This document shows positions 8,420 to 17,072 of a stretch of 64,000 nt of DNA, piece by piece. Each line of letters opens with the position of its first letter. The stretch's first letter is position 1. Source of the DNA: Microbacterium yannicii (lineage in GTDB: Bacteria; Actinomycetota; Actinomycetes; Actinomycetales; Microbacteriaceae); the NCBI RefSeq assembly GCF_024055635.1, contig NZ_JAMXMB010000036.1:124001-188000 (forward strand), in the 5' to 3' direction. The notes under the pieces are model-generated. The model did not search any database. It saw only the letters and a program-made list of their open reading frames with translations, and was not told the origin of the DNA. The position numbers and the translations under genes were made by a program.

Positions 8420-9276
8420 CGTCCTGCCTCCCACGCCACGAACTCCTGGCGCTGCGCACCCAGGCCGCCGATCTCGATGTCGACGATGTCGCCGGCCCGG
8501 AGATACGGGAACCTGCCGCCGAACGCCACGCCCTGCGGAGTGCCCGTCAGGATGAGATCGCCGGGCTCGAGGGTCACGAACTGGGAGAGGTGGTGCACGA
8601 TCGTGCGCACGTCGAAGATCATGTCGCTCGTGTTCGAGTGCTGACGGGGCTCGCCGTTCACGAAGCTCTTCAGCTCGAGATTCTGCGCGTCGACCTCGTC
8701 GGGGGTGACCAGCCAGGGTCCCGTGGGATTGAAGCCGTACGCGATCTTGCCCTTCGACCACTGCCCGCCCGAGACCTCCATCTGGAACGTGCGCTCCGAG
8801 ACGTCGTTGGCGACGACGTAGCCGGCGATGTGCGCGTCGACCTCGTCGACGCTGTCGAGGTACGCGGTACGGCGACCGATCACGACGCCGAGCTCCACCT
8901 CCCAGTCCGTCTTCTCGCTGCCCCGAGGGATCGTCACGGTGTCGTTCGGCCCGACGACGGTGTTCGGGGTCTTCAAGAAGATGATGGGCACGGTCGGGGG
9001 CTCGGCGCCGGACTCGCGCGCGTGCGCCGCGTAGTTCTGGCCGATGCAGATGACCGCGCTCGGCCGCGCGATGGGGGCGCCGATGCGGAGGCCGTCGGCG
9101 TCGGGCAGCTCGGGCAGCAGTCCTGCGGCGATGGCGGCGGACGTGCGGCCGACGGGATCGTCCGCGAGGAACCGGCCGTCGACGTCGGATGTGAGCGGGC
9201 GCAGATCGAGGCGACGATCGCCGTCGAGGACGACAGGGATCTCGCTACCGGACTCGCCGAGGCGCGCGAACTTCAT
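8416..9276 (-). CDS. Fumarylacetoacetate-hydrolase family enzyme, probable 2,4-diketo-3-deoxy-L-fuconate hydrolase
   Basis: A 286-aa FAH-fold protein. The start is ATG 9276 behind AGGAG; a 25-codon extension upstream would cross the operator and lacks a ribosome site. Core signatures are CIGQNYAAHARESG near 76, IIFLKTPNTVVGPND, the metal-binding WEVELGVVIGR, GYVVANDVSER, and LILTGTPQGV near the C-terminus. The Glu/Glu/Asp metal ligands of the family are present in the EVELGVV and NDVSER blocks. In this context it should cleave the C-C bond of 2,4-diketo-3-deoxy-L-fuconate to pyruvate and L-lactate, the last step of oxidative fucose breakdown. It leads the leftward operon FAH-SDR and shares a promoter region with the rightward dehydratase. 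Confidence 0.85.
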   Translation of the reverse strand: MKFARLGESGSEIPVVLDGDRRLDLRPLTSDVDGRFLADDPVGRTSAAIAAGLLPELPDADGLRIGAPIARPSAVICIGQNYAAHARESGAEPPTVPIIFLKTPNTVVGPNDTVTIPRGSEKTDWEVELGVVIGRRTAYLDSVDEVDAHIAGYVVANDVSERTFQMEVSGGQWSKGKIAYGFNPTGPWLVTPDEVDAQNLELKSFVNGEPRQHSNTSDMIFDVRTIVHHLSQFVTLEPGDLILTGTPQGVAFGGRFPYLRAGDIVDIEIGGLGAQRQEFVAWEAGR

Positions 9277-9335
9277 TGCTCTCCTGGATTCTCCATGCGG
9301 GGTGGCGTCGATGCCGCCGCGGCCCGCGGGCGTGA

Positions 9336-9365
9336 TTGACAGTATAGACATCGGATGTTTACACT
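9336..9365. promoter_or_regulatory. Divergent promoter with extended operator O2
   Basis: On the + strand a perfect -35 box TTGACA (9336-9341) and a -10-like TACACT (9360-9365) are 18 bp apart. Almost the whole interval 9341-9365 is one inverted repeat centred on G9353, with 10 of 12 pairs matching and GACATC-G-GATGTT as its core. The - strand carries TATACT (9346-9341) as a -10 for the FAH gene. A regulator bound here would block both promoters. The core equals the palindrome in front of the gntR gene. Confidence 0.75.
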
Positions 9366-9410
9366 GCGAGCGGTTCCACTTCGGACCGCGAAACTGCAGG
9401 AGACCGCCCC

Positions 9411-10706
9411 GTGAGCCGCATCGTCGCCCTCGAGACGACAGACATCCGATTCCCCACGTCGCTCAGCCTGGACGGCTCGGACGCGATGAATCCCGATCCC
9501 GACTACTCCGCCGCCTACGTGCGCATCGTGACCAGCAGCGCCGACGGCATCGACGGGCATGCCTTCGTCTTCACCATCGGCCGGGGCAACGACGTGCAGG
9601 TCGCAGCCCTCGACGCCCTTGCGGGGCACCTCGTCGGCCGTGAGCTGGAGCCGCTCCTCGACGATATGGGTGCGACGAACCGCGAGCTCATCGGCGACTC
9701 GCAGCTGCGCTGGCTCGGCCCGGAGAAGGGCGTCATGCACATGGCGATCGGTGCGGTGGTGAACGCCTTGTGGGATATCAAGGCCAAGCGCGCCGGGCTG
9801 CCGCTCTGGCAGCTGCTCTCGCGCATGAGCCCCGAAGAGATCGTCGCCCTCGTCGACTTCCGCTACCTCACCAACGCCCTCACACCCGAGGACGCGCTGC
9901 AGATCCTCCGGGACGCAGAGCCTGGCCGAGCGGTCAGGGAGCAGGAGCTCCTCGCCACGGGCTTCCCGGCTTACACGACCAGCCCCGGCTGGCTCGGCTA
10001 CTCGGACGAGAAGCTCGCGCGGCTGTGCCGCGAGGCGATCGCCGACGGCTTCGGTCAGATCAAGCTCAAGGTGGGCGCCGACCTCGATGACGACATCCGC
10101 CGCCTCCGCGTCGCCCGCGAGGTGTGCGGTCCTGACTTCCCGATCGCGATCGACGCGAATCAGCGCTGGGAGGTGTCGGAGGCGATCGCGTGGGTCAACG
10201 CGCTCGCAGAGTTCGGCATCGCCTGGATCGAGGAGCCCACGAGCCCCGACGACGTGCTCGGCCACGCCGAGATCGCCCGGGGTGTCGCGCCGGTGCGCGT
10301 GGCGACGGGCGAGCACGCGCAGAACCGCGTGATCTTCAAGCAGCTGCTGCAGGCGGACGCCCTGGCGGTCATGCAGATCGACGCCGCGCGCGTCGGCGGA
10401 GTCAACGAGAACATCGCGAACCTGCTGCTCGCGGCCAAGTTCGGCGTGCCGGTGTGCCCACACGCCGGCGGCGTGGGGCTGTGCGAGGCGGTGCAGCACC
10501 TGTCGATGTTCGACTTCGTGGCGGTCAGCGGCAGCCTCGACGGTCGCATGATCGAGTACGTCGACCACCTGCACGAGCATTTCGTCGTGCCGACCGACGT
10601 GCAGGGCGGCGCCTATCGTGCCCCGCTCGCGCCGGGGATCGGCATGGAGATGAAGGCGGCCAGCCGTGCCGCGTACCAGTTCGGGAGCTCGGATGCCGCT
10701 GCCTGA
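9411..10706 (+). CDS. L-fuconate dehydratase (enolase superfamily)
   Basis: A 431-aa mandelate-racemase-type enolase-superfamily enzyme that matches L-fuconate dehydratase. Its opening, [20 protein letters not shown], and the segment [26 protein letters not shown] are hallmarks of that subgroup. The barrel has KLKVG (catalytic Lys) near 221, the metal ligands in [18 protein letters not shown] and ATGEHAQNR, and CPHAGGVG with the catalytic His. It converts L-fuconate to 2-keto-3-deoxy-L-fuconate. The GTG start at 9411 follows AGGAGA; its coding end overlaps the next gene by 14 bp. Regulation by the operator at 9341-9365 is likely. Among the fucose genes here this is the most specific indicator of substrate. 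Confidence 0.92.
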   Translation: MSRIVALETTDIRFPTSLSLDGSDAMNPDPDYSAAYVRIVTSSADGIDGHAFVFTIGRGNDVQVAALDALAGHLVGRELEPLLDDMGATNRELIGDSQLRWLGPEKGVMHMAIGAVVNALWDIKAKRAGLPLWQLLSRMSPEEIVALVDFRYLTNALTPEDALQILRDAEPGRAVREQELLATGFPAYTTSPGWLGYSDEKLARLCREAIADGFGQIKLKVGADLDDDIRRLRVAREVCGPDFPIAIDANQRWEVSEAIAWVNALAEFGIAWIEEPTSPDDVLGHAEIARGVAPVRVATGEHAQNRVIFKQLLQADALAVMQIDAARVGGVNENIANLLLAAKFGVPVCPHAGGVGLCEAVQHLSMFDFVAVSGSLDGRMIEYVDHLHEHFVVPTDVQGGAYRAPLAPGIGMEMKAASRAAYQFGSSDAAA

Positions 10707-11670
10707 CGCCCGCGGTGGCCACACCCCTGCCCTGACGCGCCTCGGCTACGGCGCGGCCAACGTCGGCAACCTGTTCCGGGAACTCACCGACGATCAGGCC
10801 TGGGCCATCCTCGATGCGGCCTGGGACAGCGGCATCCGCTACTTCGACACCGCCCCCCACTACGGGCTCGGCCTCTCGGAGCGGCGGCTCGGCGCGTTCC
10901 TGCAGACCAAGCCCCGCGACGAGTTCGTGATCTCCACGAAGGCCGGGCGCCTGCTTCGTCCGAACCCCGACGACGACGGCGGTCTCGACCTCGCCGCGGA
11001 CTTCCACGTCCGCACGACGCTGCGCCGTGAGTGGGACTTCTCGGCCGACGGCATCCGCGCGAGCCTCGACGCGTCGCTCGAGCGCCTCGGGCTCGACAGG
11101 GTCGACATCCTCTATCTCCACGACCCGGAGCGGCACGACCTCGACCTCGCCCTGCGGGAGGCGTTCCCGGCGCTCGAGCAGCTTCGCGCGGACGGCGCGC
11201 TCGACGCGGTCGGCATCGGCTCGATGACCGCGGACGCACTCGCCGCCGCCGTGCGCGGCGCCGACCTCGACCTCATCATGATCGCGGGCCGCTACACGCT
11301 GCTCGAGCAGCCCGCCGCCGACGAGGTGCTGCCGGCGTGCCATGCGCGCGGCACCGGGGTGGTCGCCGCATCCGTCTTCAATTCCGGGCTGCTGGCGAAG
11401 GACGAGCCTTCGCGCGACGACCGGTACGAGTACGGACGGATGCCGGAGCCGCTGTGGGAGCGGCTGCAGCGCGTCGTCGCGGTGTGTCGTGCCCACGACG
11501 TGCCGCTGCCGGCGGCGGCGGTGCAGTTCGCGCTGCGCGAGACGGCCGTGCGCTCGGTCGTCGTGGGCGGGAGCCGCCCCGAGCAGCTGCGCCGGAACGG
11601 CGAGCTGATGGCGCTCCCCATTCCCGACGCGATGTGGGACGACCTGGCCGCGGAGGGCCTCATCCGCTGA
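10693..11670 (+). CDS. Aldo/keto reductase, probable L-fucose (D-threo-aldose) 1-dehydrogenase
   Basis: A 325-aa TIM-barrel aldo/keto reductase. ATG 10693 is preceded by GGGAG and overlaps the dehydratase gene; an earlier in-frame ATG at 10666 lacks a ribosome site. It has the AKR pattern [18 protein letters not shown] (catalytic Asp and Tyr), STKAGR with the Lys, LYLHDPERH and, at the C-terminus, [13 protein letters not shown] for the cofactor. The family includes L-fucose/D-arabinose dehydrogenases that oxidise C1 to the lactone with NAD(P). As the second gene of the rightward fucose operon it would supply L-fucono-lactone. No lactonase gene is adjacent, so ring opening may be spontaneous or encoded elsewhere. 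Confidence 0.85.
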   Translation: MPLPDARGGHTPALTRLGYGAANVGNLFRELTDDQAWAILDAAWDSGIRYFDTAPHYGLGLSERRLGAFLQTKPRDEFVISTKAGRLLRPNPDDDGGLDLAADFHVRTTLRREWDFSADGIRASLDASLERLGLDRVDILYLHDPERHDLDLALREAFPALEQLRADGALDAVGIGSMTADALAAAVRGADLDLIMIAGRYTLLEQPAADEVLPACHARGTGVVAASVFNSGLLAKDEPSRDDRYEYGRMPEPLWERLQRVVAVCRAHDVPLPAAAVQFALRETAVRSVVVGGSRPEQLRRNGELMALPIPDAMWDDLAAEGLIR

Positions 11671-11685
11671 CCGAGCGGCGTGGCG

Positions 11686-13410
11686 TCAGTCGTTGAGACC
11701 GAACAGGTCCAGCGGGTGCGTGAGGCGCCACCAGGGCGACGGGTCGGTGATGTCGTCGGCGAGCTGCAGGTCGACGACGGTGTCGTCGAGGGGGCCGGTG
11801 ACGCTGAGCGAGCCGACGACGTCGCCGGCGTCACGGTGGTCGCCGAGGTCGTAGGTCGTGGCCACGGTGCCCGAGCCGCCGTTCCACAGGATCACCGCGG
11901 CGTCGCCGGAGGTGACGATGTCGACCTCGTCGCCCCACAGGGTCTCCACCTGGCCGGCGACGGTGTTCGCCGTCACCGAGGGCTTCAGCTGCAGCTCGGC
12001 CTCGAGCTGTGCGTAGATCGCACGCGACGCCGCGAGCCGCGCCTCGTCGTCGGGCTGCCCGAGCACTGAGGCGTACAGGCGCACCGTCGTGTCGCCGATC
12101 GTGACGTCTTTCGCGGACAGCACGTTCCAGGCATCCAGCGTCCCGGTCTTCACTCCCACGACGCCCGGGTCGGCGAGCAGTCCGTTGGTGTTCTCGACGT
12201 GCCCGGCACCGGGCAGATCGATCGACTGCTTCGCGACGACCTCGGCGATGACCGGGTTCGCGAGGGCCTTCTGCGCCAGCACCACGAGCGCCTCGGGACT
12301 CGCGGCGTTGCGCGGGTCCATTCCGGTCGGCTCGTAGACCGTGACGCCGGGCACGCCGTGCCCCGAGAGCCAGGCCGCGGCCGCCGACGCGTACACCGCG
12401 TCGGACGGCCAGAGGCTCTGCGCGAGACGGTCGGCGTAGTTGTTCGCCGAGCCGACGAGCATGCCCTCGAGCATCTGGTACTCGGTGAGCGAGCCGCCGG
12501 CGGGCACGTTCATGGCCGACTCGCCGTTGCTGAGGTACTGCCAGTAGCGGGAGCGGTCGGCAGAGGTGAAGCGGAACTCGGGGCCCTGCTCGCCCACCGC
12601 GAGGGGCATCTCCTCGAGGACGACCAGCGCGGTCACGACCTTGGTGATGCTGGCGATCGAGTCGGGATCGGCCGTGGTCGCGAGCGTGCCCGGGATGCCG
12701 GCGACCGCCTCGGCCGCACTGCCCTGTGCCGGCCACACCGGCGCGGCAGCCGGCGCCGCGACCGGCTGCACCTCCATGGCGGTGACCGTGGGCGCGACGG
12801 CGTGGAGCGGCCAGAGCAGCGTGGTCGCGGCATACGCGCCGAGCACGGCTGCGATCGCGACGGTGGGAACGATGACGCCGGCACGCAGCGGCGAGCGCCG
12901 AGGAGCGTCGGAGAGCAGGTCCGCGTCGACGGTGACGTAGGAGGTGGCGGCGGCAGCGAGGTCGCCGGGTGCCGCGCCGAGTCCGATCGCGGTGTCGTCG
13001 AGCCAGCCCAGCGCGGTGCGTCCGCTGCTCGCCGGGGGCAGGGGGTCGTCGGCACCGGGGACCTCGGCGAGTGTGTCGAGGTTCGCGGGATCCCACGTGG
13101 CGACGGGGACCGATGGCTCAGGGAGCAACCCCGGGATCACGGGTGCGCGCTGCGGTGCGGCGTCGAACGACGGCATCGTCGGCGCGATCGCGGCGGGACC
13201 GTCATGGAGCGGCACCGTGGCGATCGTCGGCGCGACGGCGGGCACATCCACGGGGGCGGTGCTGCTGGCCGGGTGGACGGTGTCGGTCTCGCCGGTGGCT
13301 ACGGTGAGGATGCCGCCCTCCGACCCCTCGGCCGTGGCGGGGGTCGACACGGCACCGGTCTGCGCCCGACGCGCGCGGCGCGTGGGGACAGGGGTGTCGT
13401 CCGGAGTCAC
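11686..13410 (-). CDS. D-alanyl-D-alanine carboxypeptidase (S11 penicillin-binding protein) with long cytoplasmic N-tail
   Basis: Read from GTG 13410 this is 574 aa. Residues 1-180 are Thr/Ala/Pro-rich and low in complexity. A single membrane anchor (VIVPTVAIAAVLGAYAATTLLW) follows, then an S11 peptidase domain outside the cell. The active-site triads are complete: S254-I-T-K257, SANN, and KTG in VGVKTGTLD. The family trims the terminal D-Ala from peptidoglycan stems. An upstream in-frame ATG at 13554 would place 48 extra codons across the divergent TPP riboswitch, which is implausible; GGGTGG precedes GTG 13410, and a -10-like TATACC lies about 30 bp upstream. The gene converges on the fucose operon with a 15-bp gap. 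The disordered tail is an unusual addition to the usual S11 layout. Confidence 0.88.
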   Translation of the reverse strand: MTPDDTPVPTRRARRAQTGAVSTPATAEGSEGGILTVATGETDTVHPASSTAPVDVPAVAPTIATVPLHDGPAAIAPTMPSFDAAPQRAPVIPGLLPEPSVPVATWDPANLDTLAEVPGADDPLPPASSGRTALGWLDDTAIGLGAAPGDLAAAATSYVTVDADLLSDAPRRSPLRAGVIVPTVAIAAVLGAYAATTLLWPLHAVAPTVTAMEVQPVAAPAAAPVWPAQGSAAEAVAGIPGTLATTADPDSIASITKVVTALVVLEEMPLAVGEQGPEFRFTSADRSRYWQYLSNGESAMNVPAGGSLTEYQMLEGMLVGSANNYADRLAQSLWPSDAVYASAAAAWLSGHGVPGVTVYEPTGMDPRNAASPEALVVLAQKALANPVIAEVVAKQSIDLPGAGHVENTNGLLADPGVVGVKTGTLDAWNVLSAKDVTIGDTTVRLYASVLGQPDDEARLAASRAIYAQLEAELQLKPSVTANTVAGQVETLWGDEVDIVTSGDAAVILWNGGSGTVATTYDLGDHRDAGDVVGSLSVTGPLDDTVVDLQLADDITDPSPWWRLTHPLDLFGLND

Positions 13411-13454
13411 CCACCCAAAATACCCGCCTTCGCGGCGGTATACTGACGCCACAA

Positions 13455-13538
13455 CCACGGGAGTCCGGTGAGCCGGGCTGAGAGGAAGCGATCCACGCTT
13501 CGACCGTCGAACCTGATCCGGATCATGCCGGCGCAGGG
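13455..13538 (+). ncRNA. TPP riboswitch (THI element)
   Basis: The conserved thi-box parts are all present: GGGAGTCCGGTGAGCCGG, the CTGAGAGG bulge strand, then ACCTGATCCGGATCATGCCGG and the closing GCGCAGGGAG. The last paired bases merge with the ribosome site AGGGAGGAG (13535-13543) of the next gene, whose ATG is at 13549. Ligand-bound RNA would therefore be expected to hide the ribosome site, giving translational shut-off by thiamine pyrophosphate. Confidence 0.95.
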
Positions 13539-13548
13539 AGGAGTTCAC

Positions 13549-14193
13549 ATGCACACGTCCACGTCCGCATCCACCCCCGTTGCGGCCCCTTCGACGAGCA
13601 CCCGCAGCCTGCGCTGGCGGGTCGTCGACATCGTCGTCGCCGCCGTCCTCGGTGTCGCCATCGGTCTCGTCTTCTGGGCCTGGAACACGGTGGGCTACGC
13701 CTGGTTCACCGCGATGGACGGCCTCACGCCCGGCCTCGGCGGTCTCGCCGTCGGCATCTGGCTGATCGGCGGCGTGATCGGCGGCCTCGTGATCCGCAAG
13801 CCCGGCGCCGCTCTGCTGGTCGAGGTGATCGCCGCGATCGTCTCGATGCTCATCGGCAATGTGTGGGGCGTGTCGACCCTGCTGTCCGGGCTGGTGCAGG
13901 GCCTCGGCGCCGAGCTGATCTTCGCGCTCTTCCTCTACCGCCGCTTCACGCTGCCGGTTGCGATGCTCGCCGGCGCGGGCGCGGCCGCCGGCGCCTGGGT
14001 GTTCGAGCTGTTCTACGGCAGCTCGCCCAACATCCTCAAGACGCTCGAGTTCAACACGATCTATCTCGTGTCGCTCATCGTCTCGGGCGCCCTGCTCGCC
14101 GGTGTCGTCGGCTGGCTCGCCGTGCGGGCGCTGGCAGCCACGGGCGCGCTCAACCGCTTCGCGGCAGGACGCGAAGCGCGCCGCGAGGTCTGA
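13549..14193 (+). CDS. ykoE: Thiamine/HMP ECF transporter substrate-binding membrane protein YkoE
   Basis: A 214-aa integral membrane protein with five or six hydrophobic segments, starting RWRVVDIVVAAVLGVAIGLVF and containing AWNTVGYAWF and FELFYGS. These match the YkoE family, the substrate-capture subunit of an energy-coupling-factor transporter for the thiamine pyrimidine HMP or thiamine. ATG 13549 has a near-ideal AGGGAGGAG ribosome site that belongs to the riboswitch expression platform; an upstream GTG at 13468 lies inside the aptamer and is rejected. It leads the operon ykoE-ykoD-ykoC, which encodes a complete transporter. Uptake should be off when TPP is plentiful. Confidence 0.93.
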   Translation: MHTSTSASTPVAAPSTSTRSLRWRVVDIVVAAVLGVAIGLVFWAWNTVGYAWFTAMDGLTPGLGGLAVGIWLIGGVIGGLVIRKPGAALLVEVIAAIVSMLIGNVWGVSTLLSGLVQGLGAELIFALFLYRRFTLPVAMLAGAGAAAGAWVFELFYGSSPNILKTLEFNTIYLVSLIVSGALLAGVVGWLAVRALAATGALNRFAAGREARREV

Positions 14194-14195
14194 CG

Positions 14196-15728
14196 ATGCC
14201 GGCGACCGGTCCGGCCCGCATCACGGCGGCCGGCTGGGGGTGGCGCTACGCGGGGCGGCGCGCGCCCGCGATCCGCGACGTCTCGTTCACCATCGAGCCG
14301 GGGGAGCGCGTGCTGCTGCTCGGCGCCTCGGGCGCCGGCAAGTCGACCCTCCTCGCCGGCATGGCGGGCCTGCTCGGCGGCGCCGACGAAGGCGACGAGA
14401 CCGGCTCGCTCCTCGTCGACGGCGCGCGTGCCGAGGCGCAGCGCGGGCGCGTCGGGCTCGTGCTGCAGGATCCCGACTCCGGGGTCGTGCTGTCGAAGGT
14501 CGGCGACGACGTGGCCTTCGGCTGCGAGAACCTCGGGGTGCCGGCCGCCGAGATCCCGGCGCGCGTCGCCGAGGCGCTCGACGCGGTGGGGCTCGCGGTG
14601 CCCCTCGCGCGGCCGACCAAGGCGCTCTCCGGCGGTCAGAAGCAGCGTCTCGCGCTCGCCGGGGTGCTGGCCATGCGCCCGGGCGTGCTGCTGCTCGATG
14701 AGCCGACGGCGAACCTCGACCCCGACGGCGTCCGCGAGGTGCGCGCGAGCATCGAGCACGCCGTCGCCGAGACCGGGGCGACCCTCGTGGTGATCGAGCA
14801 CCGCACCGCCGTGTGGGCCGACCTGATGGACCGCGTGCTCGTCGTCGGCTCCGACGGCGGGCTGCTCGCCGACGGCCCTCCGGCCGAGGTGTTCGCGCGC
14901 CACGGCGCGGCGCTCGCCGCGGCGGGCGTGTGGGTGCCCGGTCGCCCGGTCGAGCTGCCGGCCCTGCCCGCGGCGCCGGCCGACGCCGTGGCGGCGGTGG
15001 CGGCATCCGCTCTCTCGATCTCTCGCGACGGACGCACTGTCGTGCGGGCCGGGCTCGACCTCACCGTGCCGCGCGGCGCGGCGACGGTGATCACGGGCCC
15101 GAACGGCGCCGGCAAGTCCACGCTCGCGCTCACCCTCGCCGGGCTGCTGCCCGAGGCGGCGGGCGAAGTGGTCGCTGCGGTCGAGCTCGCCGGCCGCGCG
15201 GGCCGCCGGCCGTCGCGCTGGACGTCCCGCGAGCTGCTCACGCGCATCGGGACGGTGTTCCAGGAGCCGGAGCACCAGTTCCTCGCCTCGACCGTGCGCG
15301 ACGAGCTCGCGATCGGGCCGCGGTCGCGCGGTGTCGACGCCGCCGCGATCGACGCGATCGTCGGCGAACTGCTCGAGCGCCTGCACCTCGCACCGCTGGC
15401 AGGCGCCAACCCGTTCACGCTGTCGGGTGGGCAGAAGCGGCGGCTCTCGGTCGCGACCGTGCTCGCCGACGCGCCGCCGATCATCGTGCTCGACGAGCCC
15501 ACGTTCGGACAGGACCGCCGCGGCTGGATCGAGCTCGTGCAGCTGCTGCAGTCCGAGATCGCCGCAGGCACCACCGTCGTCGCCGTCACACACGACGAGG
15601 ACGTGCTGCACCACCTCGGCGGCCACCGCATCGACCTCGGCGCCGGTCCTTCGCTCCCCGCGACCCCCCTCGACGCGCCGGGGCGGGTGCGGCCGAGGCC
15701 GGTCCGGCCGGTGGGGGTGCGATCGTGA
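14196..15728 (+). CDS. ykoD: ECF transporter double ATPase YkoD
   Basis: A 510-aa fusion of two ABC ATPase domains, as is typical of YkoD. The first has Walker A LLGASGAGKSTLLAG near 43, signature LSGGQKQRLALAG near 146 and Walker B LLLDEPTANLDP. The second has Walker A ITGPNGAGKSTLALTLAG near 305, signature LSGGQKRRLSVATV near 410 and IIVLDEPTFGQD. Both sites look catalytically intact. It energises uptake through YkoC and YkoE. The ATG lies 2 bp after the ykoE stop, and its own stop overlaps the ykoC GTG. A drop in conservation around residues 255-290 marks the linker between the halves. Confidence 0.94.
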   Translation: MPATGPARITAAGWGWRYAGRRAPAIRDVSFTIEPGERVLLLGASGAGKSTLLAGMAGLLGGADEGDETGSLLVDGARAEAQRGRVGLVLQDPDSGVVLSKVGDDVAFGCENLGVPAAEIPARVAEALDAVGLAVPLARPTKALSGGQKQRLALAGVLAMRPGVLLLDEPTANLDPDGVREVRASIEHAVAETGATLVVIEHRTAVWADLMDRVLVVGSDGGLLADGPPAEVFARHGAALAAAGVWVPGRPVELPALPAAPADAVAAVAASALSISRDGRTVVRAGLDLTVPRGAATVITGPNGAGKSTLALTLAGLLPEAAGEVVAAVELAGRAGRRPSRWTSRELLTRIGTVFQEPEHQFLASTVRDELAIGPRSRGVDAAAIDAIVGELLERLHLAPLAGANPFTLSGGQKRRLSVATVLADAPPIIVLDEPTFGQDRRGWIELVQLLQSEIAAGTTVVAVTHDEDVLHHLGGHRIDLGAGPSLPATPLDAPGRVRPRPVRPVGVRS

Positions 15729-16531
15729 CCGCCGTCGACGCGCGGGCCGGAGCTGAGGACGTCGAGACCGAGGGGTCGGCGTGGCTGGACGGCGTCAACC
15801 CCGTCACCAAGATCGTGCTCGCACTGCTGCTGTCGGTGCCGCTGCTCGCGTCGATCGACGTCACGAGCGCCCTGGTGGCCATCGCACTTCAGCTCCTGTG
15901 CATCCCGCTGACGGGCCTCGGTGCCCTGACGGTGCTGAAGCGGATGCTGCCCATCCTCGTCTTCGCGCCGATCGCGGGTGTCAGCATGCTGCTGTACGCC
16001 GAACCCGGCGGAACCGTCTACTGGTCGTTCTGGTACGCCACGATCAGCGACGACTCGATCGCGCTGGCGGTCGCGGTGTGCGTCCGTGTGCTCGCCCTCG
16101 CGCTGCCGACGATCCTGCTGTTCGGCCGCACCGACCCCACCGAGCTCGCCGATGCCCTGGCCCAGGTCGCCAAGCTGCCCAGCCGCTTCGTTCTCGGGGT
16201 GCTCGCCGGCACCCGCACGCTCGGGCTCTTCCTCGACGACTGGCGCAGCATGGGCCTCGCGCGCCGCGCGCGCGGAGTGGGCGACAGCGGTGCGATCCGG
16301 CGCTTCTTCTCGATGGCGTTCGTGCTGCTCGTGTTCGCCGTGCGACGCGGCACCAAGCTGGCGATGGCGATGGAGGCGCGCGGCTTCGGCTCCGGCATCC
16401 CGCGCACGTGGTCACGTCCCTCGCGGCTGCACCCTCGCGACCTGGTCGCCCTGCTGGGCGCCGCGGCGATCATGGCGCTGGCGATCGCCGCCGCGGTGGC
16501 AGCGGGCACCTTCCGCTTCGTCTGGTCCTGA
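15725..16531 (+). CDS. ykoC: ECF transporter transmembrane subunit YkoC (EcfT-like)
   Basis: A 268-aa EcfT-family membrane protein. Hydrophobic helices occupy about 30-125 and 230-265. The two cytoplasmic coupling helices carry the Ala-Arg-Gly motifs expected of EcfT: RRARGVG near 180 and MEARGFG near 218; they dock onto the paired ATPases. GTG 15725 overlaps the ykoD stop (GTGA). It completes the riboswitch-controlled thiamine-precursor transporter. A small CCGCCG/CGGCGG inverted repeat right after the stop separates it from the convergent gene. Confidence 0.93.
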   Translation: MTAVDARAGAEDVETEGSAWLDGVNPVTKIVLALLLSVPLLASIDVTSALVAIALQLLCIPLTGLGALTVLKRMLPILVFAPIAGVSMLLYAEPGGTVYWSFWYATISDDSIALAVAVCVRVLALALPTILLFGRTDPTELADALAQVAKLPSRFVLGVLAGTRTLGLFLDDWRSMGLARRARGVGDSGAIRRFFSMAFVLLVFAVRRGTKLAMAMEARGFGSGIPRTWSRPSRLHPRDLVALLGAAAIMALAIAAAVAAGTFRFVWS

Positions 16532-16550
16532 CTCCGGTCCGGCCGCCGCG

Positions 16551-17072
16551 TCAGTCGGCGGCGACGAGCCGCTCGTAGGCGGGCTGCAGGGCGGGGAAGT
16601 AGTCGTCCCACGCCACGGTGTCGGCAGCGAGACCCGCCTGGGCCGCGACGAGCCGGTCGAGGTAGTACTCCCAGCCCGGACCGATGGAGCCGACATCCTC
16701 ACCGGGGTTCAGTCGCTGGCCGAAGGTGAGGACGGTGTCCCCGGGAACCTCCTCGGCGAGCTCGAACCACAGGTGCCACGCTCCGCCTGCCGCCGACGTG
16801 TCGCCCGCGAAGCGGCGGGGCCGGTCGCACTCGAGGATCGTGTACTCCTCGGGCGCGGCATCCTGGCTCTCCGACGTCATGTAGAACGTGACGTTCCCGC
16901 TCGCCGGATCGCCCTCCCACCGGCCGATCCAGCGCTCGAGCCGTGCCGACTCGGTGAGCTCCCGCCAGATCTCGTCCGCGGTCGCGCGGAAGCGCCGCAG
17001 GATCACGAGGTTCGGGTGCCCGTCGATCTTGCAGACGGTGCCGGTGATCGAGGGGCCGTTGTTCTCGGTCAT
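16551..17072 (-). CDS. SRPBCC (AHSA1-like) domain protein
   Basis: A 173-aa single-domain protein of the START/AHSA1 superfamily. The helix-grip fold is suggested by VILRRFRATADEIWRELTES, LERWIGRWEG, YTILECDRPRRF, WHLWFELAEE and GWEYYLDRLVAA, the standard order in actinobacterial polyketide-cyclase/AHSA1 proteins. Such proteins bind hydrophobic ligands, and the exact role is seldom known. The ATG overlaps the stop of the upstream phosphotransferase gene (ATGA), so the two are co-translated. The gene converges with ykoC. Confidence 0.82.
   Translation of the reverse strand: MTENNGPSITGTVCKIDGHPNLVILRRFRATADEIWRELTESARLERWIGRWEGDPASGNVTFYMTSESQDAAPEEYTILECDRPRRFAGDTSAAGGAWHLWFELAEEVPGDTVLTFGQRLNPGEDVGSIGPGWEYYLDRLVAAQAGLAADTVAWDDYFPALQPAYERLVAAD

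Noticed and set aside
9448..9459. Third copy of the fucose operator (GACATCCGATTC) in the dehydratase gene
   Set aside because: Only one half is intact; it lies in coding sequence and is explained by the TDIRFP residues.
13468..13548. GTG start upstream of ykoE
   Set aside because: It is inside the riboswitch aptamer; ATG 13549 has the ribosome site.
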